This document shows, in pieces, positions 1 through 12,000 of a stretch of DNA of 64,000 bases. How positions within the stretch are numbered: position 1 is the first letter of the stretch; each line of letters begins with the position of its first letter. The stretch is taken from positions 434,001 to 498,000 of the forward strand of contig OZ251236.1 in NCBI GenBank assembly GCA_965240325.2, given 5' to 3'. The translations under genes and the position numbers were made by a program. This DNA is from Rebecca billardiae RCC1528 (Eukaryota; Haptophyta). Under the pieces are notes generated by a model that saw only the letters and a list, made by a program, of their open reading frames with translations, had not been told where the DNA came from and did not search any database.

Positions 1-3000
1 GCGACGCGCGCGGCGAAGCATAAAACGGTTTTGTGCGGCGCACGGGGCGGCCGGTGGCGTCGGTCGAGTCGCGAGCGGTGCGGCCGGGGTCGGAGGAGGA
101 GGCGGAGTCGCGCGCGTCCGTGGTGAAGCGCAGCCGCGGCACCACGTCCGGCTCGGCCGCGCCGCCGCCCACCGGCGGCGGCGCGCGCGGCGGCGGCGCG
201 CGCGGCGGCGGCGGCGCGGGCGGCGGCGGCGGCGCGTCGGCACTCGCGCGCCCGTGCGGCGGCGTGGACGGCATTGCCACTGTCACGCCCTCGAGCTCGA
301 CGGGCGCGGCGGCCGCCGCGCCGCGCGATGCCCCGCGCGGCGCCGGCGCCGCGTCCGCCTCGCGCCCCCGCGCCGCCGGCGCCGCGCCGCGCCAGTCCGC
401 GGGCCACTGCGCGGGCGGGCAGCGCGACGCGCCGCCGCCGGCCCAGCCCTCGGAGCTGCGCCGGCTGGCGTCGCCGCCAGAGCTGCGCCGGCGCGCGTCC
501 GAGGGCGCGGCGCCGCCGTACGCGCCGCCGCTCCGCCGCTCCGCGCCCCGCTCGTACGCGTCCCGCCCGCCGGACGAGTAACGGTCCCGCTCGTCGGCGT
601 AACGGCCGTACACAATATTGCGCAGCCCCACCGCCAGCCGGTCCTCTGAGGAGAGTCGGCGCGGCTGTGAGACGGCCCAGACGAGGCGGAAGAAGAGGAG
701 GGCGGGCCACGCGATGAGCGCGCTGAGGACCCCCGCGACGAGGATCGGCACGCCGCCCGGCGCCGACGCCTCCAGCGCCGCGAACCGCGCGCCCGTCGCC
801 GCCGCCACCGCCATCGCGTCCGTCGGCTCGGGCACGTCCGCGAGATTGTAATCTCGGACGGCGTCGTGGAAGAAGAGGCACTGCAGCACGAGCTGCAGCG
901 CGAGGAGGTTGAAGACGAGCTGGACGAACTCGGTGCGGCGCAGCGCGGGCGCGCGCGCGAACACGCACGCCACCACCGAGTGCTGCTCCAGCAGCCAGCG
1001 GCCGACGTGCCGCCCGCAGCTCGGCTCGGCGCCGGCGCCGCGCGAGCGGTCGGCGGCGCCGCGCGGCGCAGCGCGCGGTACCTGCTGCGCCGGCGCGGGC
1101 GGCGGCGGCGAGGGCGGCGGCGAGGGCGGGGGCGACGGGTTCCGCGCGCGCGCGTGCCGCCGGTCGAGCTCCTCCACCAGCGTGCGCGACGGCCCCATCG
1201 CCGCCTCCTTCGCCGCCGCCGCCGCCGCCCGCCGCTCCTGCCGACGGTCCACCAAAAACGCCAGCAGCAGAAAGAGAAGATGGCACAGCACAAGCGCGAG
1301 GACGACGTAGAACATGGGCGAGCGGAGGAGGGCGGCGGGGTTGGCGACGGCGTCGTCCGAGTCGTCGTCGTCGTCGTCGCGAGCGCGCCCGCGAGACGCC
1401 GCCTCCACCTCCTCCGCAAACTCCTGCGCGCGCGCGGGCGGGCGGCGAGCGCGCGCATGCGCGCAGTGAGGGCGCGCGCGCGCGCGCATGCGCGCATGCG
1501 TTCGCGCGCGCGCGGCGCCCGGCTTGGCCCGGCGTGGGCGCGGCGTGGCGTGGCGCTCGGGCGCGCACCTCGGGCACCCCCGGGCTCTCCGCGAACCGCA
1601 GCCCGGCGAACGTCGTCAGGTGGTCGCACACGCACGCACGCTCGCCCGTCGCCGCATCCGTGCGCGCCTCGCACCCGTCCGTCGACCACGCGAGCTCGTC
1701 CTCGTCCCAGAAGACGCAGGTCCAGGCGGAGGCGGGCGTGGCGGGGTCGGCGGGCGGGAGGGCGATGCGCGCCGCGGTGCTCAGGTTGGACACGCCCAGC
1801 GCCGAGCCGCTCGCGCCGTCGGCGAGCTCGACCGCGACGAGCGCCGTCTCGACGACGCCATCGCCGAGTCCGGTCGACTCGTTGGCGAACGGGCCGCCGA
1901 GTCCGGGCGGCGCGTACAGGTTGCGCAGCGTGGCGTAGATCACGATGTCGACGCCCGCGCTGAGCCCGCCCGAGACGGCCGCCGCGGCGGCGTCGAGCGA
2001 GCCCGGCGGCAGCGCGAGCGCCACGCCCGAGCCCGCCGGCCCGCCGAGCGTCCCGTTCTCCGTCGCCGCCTGCGTCAGCCGCGTCGCGCGCAGCTGCACG
2101 TGCGCGCCGAGCGCGTCGCGCGACACCTCGCCCGTCACGCCGCCCGCGAGGAAGGAGAGGCCGAGCCGGCTCGCGCCGAGCGCGGCGCGCTCGCCGATCG
2201 TCCGGCTCAGCGCCTCACCCACCGCCGACGCGTTCGCGCCGAGCACCGTGCTCAGCGTGCCGAGCGCGCCGCTCGCGGTCGCGTCGTCCGAGCCCTCGGC
2301 TAGCGCGCCCGACAGGAGCACCGCGAGTAGTGTAAGGACGTCCGCCTGCGTCTGGCCGGCGAGCACGTCGACGCCCGCGCCGACGATGGCGGCGAGCGTG
2401 CGCGCGGCCTGCGCGCGGTTCGGCTCGGTGTTCGCCGACGCGCCGATCGCCAGCCCCGCCAGCTCGACCATCCGCGCGCCGACGGTCGCGTTGAAAGGCG
2501 CGCAGTCGGCGGCGGTGCCGTTGAGAAAGCCGCTGCTGCCGTTCAGCGCGAGCGCGCGCCGGTTGGCGGCGGTCGCGGCGGGGTCGGGCGCGCTCACGAG
2601 CGCGAGCGCGTGCAGCAGCTGCTGCGCCTTGTCCGTGTCGCCGAGCGCCACCGCCGCCTCCGCGCGCGCGAGCAGAGTCTCGAGGTCGGCGGCGGCCGCG
2701 TCGGCAACGTCGACGGCCGCGCTGCCCGCTGCGACGCCGGCGTGGACGTCGGCGACCGCGACGGTGGCGAGCCGCGCGCCGGAGGGGAGGAAGGCGGTGG
2801 CGCTCGTCGCGGCGAGCGCCTCGGTGAGCGGCTCGCGCGAGCCCGACCCGCCCTCGTACCCGAACGTGTACCGCAGCGGCAGGTCCTCCGGGTCGTCCGC
2901 CCAGCCGGGCGCCGAGAGCGAAAACAACGTCACGGCGGCGACGCCCGCGGCGGGCGAGGCGACGAGCGCGCCGCCGAACGGCGGCCGATTCATCTGCACG

Positions 3001-6000
3001 CGCACCTCGGCGGTGGCGGGCGCGTCGCCGCCGCGCACGGTGAGCTCGAACGCGTACAGCGTGCCCGCCGCCAGCGCGCCCGAGCGGAACGCGAGGTTGG
3101 GCTGCGCGTCGCCCGTGGTGGTGTCAGTGAGGTCGGCGCTGAGGTCGAGGCCGGCGTCGACGAGCGCGCCCGCGGCGCTCACGGCGCGCGCGCGCCACGC
3201 GTAGTTGTACGCGGCGAGGCCCTGCGCCTGGAGCAGCGCGGACGCGGCGTCGACGCTGCCGACGATCGCGACGCGCGCCGACGGCAGCGTCCACGTCGGG
3301 TTGTACTTGGCGCGCGCGAGCGGCTCGATCGAGAGCGTCGGAACGTTCGCGGAAAGTACCGACACGTCGACCGACGCCGCGCCGCTCGCCCCGGTGCTCG
3401 CCGTCACGGTGAGCGTGAAGCGATAGGTGGCGCCGCCGCTGAGGGCGCCCGCGCCCACGTCGAGCAGCGCGCTCGAGCCGCCCGTCGCGCCGAGCGAGCC
3501 CAGGCTCGCCGCGATCTCCGCGCCCGACGTCGCGTTCAGCCGCGCCGCCGCCCACGCGTACGCCGCCAGCCCTGCCGTGTCGCCGTCTGCGTCGACGGAA
3601 GCCGAGCCGTCGAGGCGGAGTGCGGAGGCCTCGGAGAGGGTGCGGTCGCCGCCGGCGATGAGCGCGCGCGGCGCGAGCTCGGAGACGGCCACGCGCACGC
3701 GCGCCACCGCGCTCGCCGACGGCAGCGCCGCCATGCTCGCGCGCACGGCGAACGTGTAAGACGCGCCCGCGCTGAGCGCGCCTGCGGGCAGCAACAGGGA
3801 CGGTTGCGCGGCCGAGCCGGCTGGCAGCGCGTCGAGCGGCGCGGTGGGGTCGGCGAGCGCGGCGCCGCTCGAGGTGCGCACGGCGGACTCGATCTGCCAC
3901 GCGAACGCCACCTCGCCGCTCAGCGCCGACGGCCAGCACTCCGCCAGCGCCGCGCGCGCCAGCAGCACCGTCGCCACGTCTGGCCGCGCCGCGCGCAGGA
4001 ACGGGCCGTCGACGTCGACGGCGGGCGAGGCGCCGCTGCCGCGCGTGACAGTCCAGCGGGTGGCGGCGGAGGTGGCGCCGAGGAAGGAGGTGACGCGCAG
4101 GAGGAAGACCATCGTGCCCGACGTGGGCAGCGCGCTGCTCAGGCTCACCACCGCCGACGTCTGCCCGAGCAGCGCCGCGCGCAGCGCCGCCGCGCCGTCC
4201 GATCGAGACGCGTCCACCCGCCAGCTGTACGTCAACGGCACGATGCCGCCGCCGGACGAGGCGGAGCCGTCGAGGCGGAGGGTCTCGCCCGCGCAGAGGG
4301 AGAGCTCGGCGACGGCGGAGATCGCGGCGACGGGCGTCGGGCACCCGCCCTCGCCGCACGGCGCGTCCTCGTCGATCACCGCCGTCGAGTTGGAGCAGAG
4401 CTCGTGACCCGGACACGAGCCGGCCGGCAGCGCGGCCGGTCCGATCGCGCCAGGCCGCAGCGCGACCGTGTCACCAGGGCGCAGGTCTGTGAGGTAGTTG
4501 AGCTCGGCGATGAGGGTGGAGTCGTCCTGCCAGAAGCAGTTGGGCGGCGTGCCGAACGAGCCCTGGATCCGCGCCACCGTCGCGTCGTCCAGCGCCGCCG
4601 CGCACGGCTGCAGCCCGATCATGCCCGCGCGGTCGGTCGGCTGGCCGTCGAGGACGATACGCAGGTCCGAGGCATCGTCTGCAAACGTGGCCGAGATCAC
4701 CTCGGGCGCGTGGATGCCGATGAAGTCGAAGGAGGCGCCGGTGCCGCCGCGCGCGGCGTCGTCGGCCGCGCTGTACTGCCGCCCGTTCAGGCTCACCAGC
4801 ACCGGCGCCACGCCCTCGCGCCCCCACGCCGTCGTGAGCGCGATCGCTGTGTCGTTCACCGCGCGCGCGCTGAGGGCCGGCTGCGAGCTGTCGCCAAGGC
4901 GCACGCGGAGCACGGCGGCGGCGGCGGCGCGCACGTCGGCGGGGTCGAGGCCGGGCGAGTCGGTGGCGTCCTCGCCCGTGCCCACCGCGCCCGCGCCGCC
5001 GTCATCGCGCGCGCGCGCCAGCGTGTGCGCCAGCGCGGTGAACCCCGAGCCGCGCACCACGACACGGTCGCCGCCGCTCGCGAGCCCGCTCGGCGGCGCG
5101 ACGGAGGTGACGGCGGGGGGCGCGTAGAGGGCGAAGGGGAGGCGCGCGCGCGTGAGGCTGCGCGGCGCGCCGGCGTTGAGCGAGAGCTCGAGGCTCGCGG
5201 AGAACGCGGCGAGCGAGAGGTTCGCCACCGCCTGCGCAGAGCCGTTCAGCGCGCCCACGGCCGAGGCGGCGGGCAGCGTGCACCGCGCGCGCGTCGAGCC
5301 GTCGGACGCGCGCGGCGGCAGCAGCGTCGCGGGCGCGGCGCACGGCGCGCCGCCCGCGTCGAGCGCGGCCTCGGCCGCGTCGTCGGCCGCGCTGCCGGCG
5401 GGCCAGCGGCGCAGCAGCACGCAGCACAGCGCGTCGCCGCCGTACGCCGCGAACCCCGCGCCGACGAGCGTCACCACCGCGCCGCCGGCCACGGGGCCGC
5501 CCGGCGGCGAGATTGCAATCACGCGGAGGCCGCTGGAGTTGTATAGGGAGAAGGTGGGCGCGTCGAAGAGCGGCTCGAGCGGCGTGGCGCCGTCGAGCGC
5601 GAGGCTCACGCTGTACGCGCCCACGCTCGCGCTCGCGGGCAGCGCGGCGCACACCGCCTCGCCCGTGCCCGTCACGTTCGCGCGCACGACATGCGCGCCG
5701 CCGCCGCCGCCCGCGGCCGTCGAGTTGAACGTGCACGACGCGACGCCGGCCCCGAGGTCGACGAAGCCTGAGCCGCTGAGCGTGACGGGGAGCGGCGCGC
5801 CCGCGGGCGCGCCGCTCGGCTCCGCCGCCTCCACCACCGCCGAGTAGAAGACGAACGGCGCGCCCCCGTCCGCGCCGCCCGTGCTGTACGCCTGCCCGTT
5901 GAGCGAGACTTCCACCGCCACCTGCGCGCCCGAGCCGTCGGCGGCGGTGAGCGCGGAAGGCGACACGCGGGGCGCTGAGCAGAGCAGCGCGTCCGCCGAG

Positions 6001-9000
6001 CCGGTCAGCGTGGCCTCGACGGTGCCGAACACGCCGAACTCGCAGCGCAGACCGCCGTAGTCCACGTACCCGCCCTCGGCCGCGACCAGCTCGGGCGGCG
6101 CGCGCACGCGCACAAGCTGAGGCGGGCTCTCGAGGCCGGCGGGCGCGCCCGCGGGCGACACGGCCGCGGGGCGCTGCGCGTCCGCGTCGTAGAAGACGAG
6201 CGGCGCGGGCGCGTCGGCGGACGCGGGCTCCTGCCCGGCGGGCGCGAGCACGCGCACGCGCACGTCGTCCGAGAGCACCGTCGGCGCGGCCGAGGCGGCG
6301 ATCTCGCAGACCAGCGAGGTGGCGGTTACGGCCGTTACGCTGCCGACGACCGGGTCGGCGACGACGTCGCGCGGCGCGAGCTCGCAGCTCATGCCCGCGG
6401 CGTGGTGCGCGGCGGGGAGGAAGCCGGTGCCGTTGAGGGTGAGGTTGGTCGGCCGGCCGAGCGCGGCGCCGAGCGGGGCGAACGAGGTGATCGAGATGAG
6501 GGCGAGCGCGGGCAGCGGCGGCGAGGGCGGCGCGGGCGGCGGGAACGGCTCCGTGCGCGGCGGCGGCGGCGGCAGCGGCGGCGGGCTGGGCGGCGGAGAG
6601 GGCGGCGGCGTCGGCGGCGGCGACGGCGGTGGCGAGGGCGGCGGGAACGGCGGCGGGCGCGGCGGCGGGCTGGGCGGCGGCGAGGGCGGCGGCGAGGGCG
6701 GCGGCGAGGGCGGCGGGCTTGGCGGCGGGCTTGGCGGCGGGCTTGGCGGCGGGCTGGGCGGCGGGCTGGGCGGCGGGCTGGGCGGCGGGCTGGGCGGCGG
6801 GCTGGGCGGCGGGCTGGGCGGCGGGCTGGGCGGCGGGCTGGGCGGCGGGCTCGGCGGCGGGCTCGGCGGCGGCGAGGGCGGTGGGCTGGGCGGCGGAGAG
6901 GGCGGCGGGCTGGGTGGTGGGCTGGGCGGCGGGCTTGGCGGCGGGCTGGGCGGCGGGCTGGGCGGCGGGCTGGGCGGCGGGCTGGGCGGCGGCGAGGGCG
7001 GTGGCGAAGGCGGCGGGCTGGGCGGCGGGCTGGGCGGCGGCGAGGGCGGCGGCGAGGGCGGCGGGCTGGGCGGCGGGCTGGGCGGCGGCGAGGGCGGCGG
7101 GCTGGGTGGTGGGCTGGGCGGCGGCGAGGGCGGCGGGCTGGGTGGTGGGCTGGGCGGCGGGCTGGGCGGCGGGCTGGGCGGCGGCGAGGGCGGCGGGGAC
7201 GGCGGCGGGCTCGGCGGCGGGCTTGGCGGCGGGCTTGGCGGCGGGCTGGGCGGTGGCGAGGGCGGCGGGCTGGGCGGCGGCGACGGCGGTGGGGAAGGCG
7301 GCGGGCTCGGCGGTGGCGAGGGCGGCGGGCTGGGTGGCGGGCTGGGTGGCGGGCTGGGCGGCGGGCTGGGCGGCGGCGAGGGCGGCGGGCTGGGCGGCGG
7401 AGATGGCGGCGGGCTCGGCGGCGGAGATGGCGGCGGGCTGGGCGGCGGCGAGGGCGGCGGGCTCGGCGGCGGGCTCGGCGGCGGGCGTGGCGGCGGGCTC
7501 GGCGGCGGCGACGGTGGCGGGCTCGGCGGCGGCGACGGCGGTGGGGAAGGCGGCGGGCTCGGCGGCGGGCTGGGCGGCGGGCTGGGCGGCGGGCTGGGCG
7601 GCGGGCTGGGCGGCGGGCTGGGCGGCGGGCGCGGCGGCGGCGACGGCGGCGGGCTGGGCGGTGGAAGTGGCGGTGGGCTGGGCGGCGGTGAAGGCGGTGG
7701 GCTCGGCGGCAGCGCGGGCGGCGGCGACGGTGGCGGCGACGGCGGCGGCGACGGCGGCCGGGCGGGCGGCGGCGACGGCGGCGGAGAGGGCGGCGGCAAT
7801 GGTGCGGTTGCGGGTGGCGGCGAGCTCGGCGGTGGAGACGGCGGCGGTGTGGGCGGCGGCGGTGAAGGCGGCGGTGAGGGCGGCGGGGAGGGCGGCGGCG
7901 GGCTAGGCGGCGGCGATGGCGGCGGGGAGGGCGGCGGCGGGCTCGGCGGCGGCGATGGCGGCGGGGAGGGCGGCGGCGGGCTCGGCGGCGGCGATGGCGG
8001 CGGTGACGGCGGCGGCGGGCTCGGCGGCGGCGATGGCGGCGGTGACGGCGGCGGCGGGCTCGGCGGCGGCGACGGCGGGGGCGACGGCGGCGGCGGGCTC
8101 GGCGGCGGGGATGGTGGCGGCGACGGCGGCGGCGGGCTCGGCGGTGGCGATGGCGGCGGGCTCGGCGGCGGGCTCGGCGGCGGCGACGGCGGGGGCGATG
8201 GTGGCGGGGATGGGGGCGGCGGACTCGGCGGTGGGGACGGCGGTGGGCTCGGCGGTGGCGGGCTTGGCGGCGGGCTCGGCGGCGGCGACGGCGGCGGCGG
8301 GGAGGGCGGCGGGGAAGGCGGGGGGCTCGGCGGCGGCGGGCTCGGCGGCGGGCTCGGCGGCGGGCTCGGCGGCGGCGGGCTCGGCGGCGGGCTCGGCGGT
8401 GGCGACGGCGGTGGGCGCGGCGGCGGACTGGGCGGCGGCGATGGTGGCGGCGACGGCGGTGGGCTTGGCGGTGGGCTGGGCGGCGGCGACGGCGGCGGCG
8501 ACGGCGGCGGCGCCGGTGGCGACGGTGGCGGGAACGGCAGCATGCGCGGCGGTGGCGGTGGCAGTGGAGGCGGCGATGGCGGTGGGCTGGGGGGGGGCGT
8601 CGGGGGCGGGGACGGCGGCGGGCTTGGCGGCGGCGGGCTGGGCGGCGGTGAAGGCGGTGGTGACGGCGGCGGCGGGCTGGGCGGCGGCAATGGCGGCGGG
8701 CTGGGCGGTGGCGGGCTCGGAGGGGGGCTCGGCGGCGGCGAGGGCGGCGGCGGGCTCGGTGGCGGGAGTGGCGGCGGCGAGGGTGGCGGCGGGCTCGGAG
8801 GCGGGCTCGGAGGAGGCGACGGCGGCGGCGGGCTGGGCGGCGGGGACGGTGGCGGGCTGGGCGGCGGCGGGCTCGGCGGCGGCAACGGTGGCGGCGAGGG
8901 CGGCGGTGGGCTCGGTGGAGGTGATGGCGGCGGGCTTGGCGGCGGCGGGCTCGGCGGCGGGGCGGGCGGCGGCGAGGGCGGCGGCAATGGCGCGGTTGCG

Positions 9001-12000
9001 GGTGGCGGCGGGCTCGGCGGTGGAGACGGCGGCGGCGTGGGCGGTGGCGGGCTGGGCGGCGGCGCAGGCGGTGGTGACGGTGGCGGCGGACTTGGCGGCG
9101 GCGATGGCGGCGGCGACGGCGGTGGCGGGCTCGGCGGTGGGCTCGGCGGCGGGCTCGGCGGCGGCGGGCTCGGCGGCGGCGATGGCGGCGGGCTCGGCGG
9201 CGGCGGGCTCGGCGGCGGGCTCGGCGGTGGTGACGGCGGCGGCGGGCTCGGCGGCGGTGATGGTGGCGGCGATGGTGGTGGGCTGGGCGGTGGGCTGGGC
9301 GGTGGCGACGGCGGCGGCGACGGCGGCGGCGCCGGTGGCGACGGCGGCGGGAACGGCAGCATGCGCGGCGGTGGCGGTGGCAGTGGAGGCGGCGATGGCG
9401 GTGGGCTGGGGGGCGGCGCCGGGGGCGGGGACGGCGGCGGAGACGGCGGCGGGGGGCTGGGCGGGGGGCTTGGCGGAGGTGACGGCGGCGGCGGACTCGG
9501 CGGCGGCGATGGCGGTGGTGATGGCGGCGGCGGACTCGGCGGCGGCGAAGGCGGCGGCGATGGCGGCGGCGGGCTCGGCGGCGGGCTTGGTGGGGGTGAC
9601 GGCGGCGGCGGGCTCGGCGGCGGGGATGGTGGCGGCGATGGCGGCGGCGGGCTCGGCGGCGGCGACGGTGGCGGCCTCGGAGGCGGGCTCGGCGGCAGCG
9701 AAGGCGGGGGTGACGGTGGCGGTGATGGTGGCGGCGGACTCGGCGGTGGGGACGGTGGCGGGCTCGGCGGTGGCGGGCTCGGCGGCGGGCTCGGCGGCGG
9801 CGAAGGCGGCGGCGGGGAGGGCGGCGGGGAAGGCGGCGGGCTCGGCGGCGGCGGGGAAGGCGGCGGGGAAGGCGGCGGGCTCGGCGGCGGCGGGCTCGGC
9901 GGCGGCGATGGCGGCGGGCTCGGCGGCGGCGGGCTCGGCGGCGGGCTCGGCGGTGGTGATGGCGGCGGCGGGCTCGGCGGCGGTGATGGTGGCGGCGATG
10001 GCGGTGGGCTGGGCGGTGGGCTGGGCGGTGGCGACGGCGGCGGCGACGGCGGCGGCGCCGGTGGCGACGGCGGCGGGAACGGCAGCATGCGTGGCGGTGG
10101 CGGTGGCAGTGGAGGCGGCGATGGCGGTGGGCTGGGGGGCGGCGCCGGGGGCGGAGACGGCGGCGGAGACGGCGGCGGCGGGCTGGGCGGGGGGCTTGGC
10201 GGAGGTGATGGCGGCGGCGGACTCGGCGGCGGCGATGGCGGTGGTGATGGCGGCGGCGGACTCGGCGGCGGCGAAGGCGGCGGCGATGGCGGCGGCGGGC
10301 TCGGCGGCGGGCTTGGTGGGGGCGAAGGCGGCGGCGGGCTCGGCGGCGGGGATGGTGGCGGCGACGGCGGCGGCGGGCTCGGCGGTGGCGATGGTGGCGG
10401 GCTCGGCGGCGGGCTCGGCGGCGGCGACGGCGGGGGCGACGGTGGCGGTGACGGTGGCGGCGGACTGGGCGGTGGGGACGGTGGCGGGCTTGGCGGTGGC
10501 GGGCTCGGCGGTGGCCTCGGTGGCGGCGACGGCGGTGGTGGGGAGGGCGGCGGAGTTGGCGGCGGGGAAGGCGGTGGCGGGCTCGGTGGGGGCGATGGCG
10601 GCGGGCTCGGCGGCGGCGGGCTCGGTGGTGGGGCGGGCGGCGGCGACGGCGGCGGAGAGGGCGGCGGCACTGGCGCGGTCGCGGGTGGCGGCGGTGAAGG
10701 CGGTGGAGACGGCGGCGGCGTGGGCGGTGGCGGGCTGGGCGGCGGCGCAGGCGGTGGTGACGGTGGTGGCGGACTTGGCGGCGGCGACGGCGGCGGCGAC
10801 GGCGGCGGCGGGCTCGGCGGCGGCGAAGGCGGCGGCGATGGCGGCGGCGGACTCGGCGGCGGGCTTGGCGGGGGCGACGGCGGCGGCGGGCTCGGCGGCG
10901 GGGACGGTGGCGGCGATGGCGGTGGCGGGCTCGGTGGTGGGCTTGGTGGCGGCGCCGGCGGCGGCGGGCTCGGCGGTGGCGACGGTGGCGGCCTCGGCGG
11001 CGGCCTCGGTGGCGGCGACGGCGGGGGCGACGGTGGCGGTGATGGTGGCGGCGGACTCGGCGGTGGGGACGGTGGCGGGCTCGGCGGTGGCGGGCTCGGT
11101 GGTGGGCTCGGCGGCGGGCTCGGCGGCGGCGGGCTCGGCGGCGGGCTCGGCGGTGGTGACGGCGGCGGCGGGCTCGGCGGCGGTGATGGTGGCGGCGACG
11201 GCGGTGGGCTGGGCGGTGGGCTGGGCGGTGGCGACGGCGGCGGCGACGGCGGCGGCGCCGGTGGCGAAGGCGGCGGGAAGGGCAGCATGCGTGGCGGTGG
11301 CGGTGGCAGTGGAGGCGGCGATGGCGGTGGGCTGGGGGGCGGCGCCGGGGGCGGATACGGCGGCGGAGACGGCGGCGGCGGGCTGGGCGGGGGGCTTGGC
11401 GGAGGTGATGGCGGCGGCGGACTCGGCGGCGGCGAAGGCGGAGGCGATGGCGGCGGCGGACTCGGCGGCGGGCTTGGTGGGGGCGACGGCGGCGGCGGGC
11501 TCGGCGGCGGGGATGGTGGCGGCGACGGCGGCGGCGGGCTCGGCGGTGGCGATGGTGGCGGGCTCGGCGGCGGGCTCGGCGGCGGCGACGGCGGGGGCGA
11601 CGGTGGCGGTGACGGTGGCGGCGGACTGGGCGGTGGGGACGGTGGCGGGCTTGGCGGTGGCGGGCTCGGCGGTGGCCTCGGTGGCGGCGACGGCGGTGGT
11701 GGGGAGGGCGGCGGAGTTGGCGGCGGGGAAGGCGGTGGCGGGCTCGGTGGGGGCGATGGCGGCGGGCTCGGCGGCGGCGGGCTCGGTGGTGGGGCGGGCG
11801 GCGGCGACGGCGGCGGAGAGGGCGGCGGCACTGGCGCGGTCGCGGGTGGCGGCGGTGAAGGCGGTGGAGACGGCGGCGGCGTGGGCGGTGGCGGGCTGGG
11901 CGGCGGCGCAGGCGGTGGTGACGGTGGTGGCGGACTTGGCGGCGGCGACGGCGGCGGCGACGGCGGCGGCGGGCTCGGCGGCGGCGAAGGCGGCGGCGAT

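Noticed and set aside
283-1689. 468-codon minus frame next to the GPS
   Set aside because: It would skip the intron and convert the membrane segments into Arg-rich sequence; the spliced frame is hydrophobic and polycystin-like.
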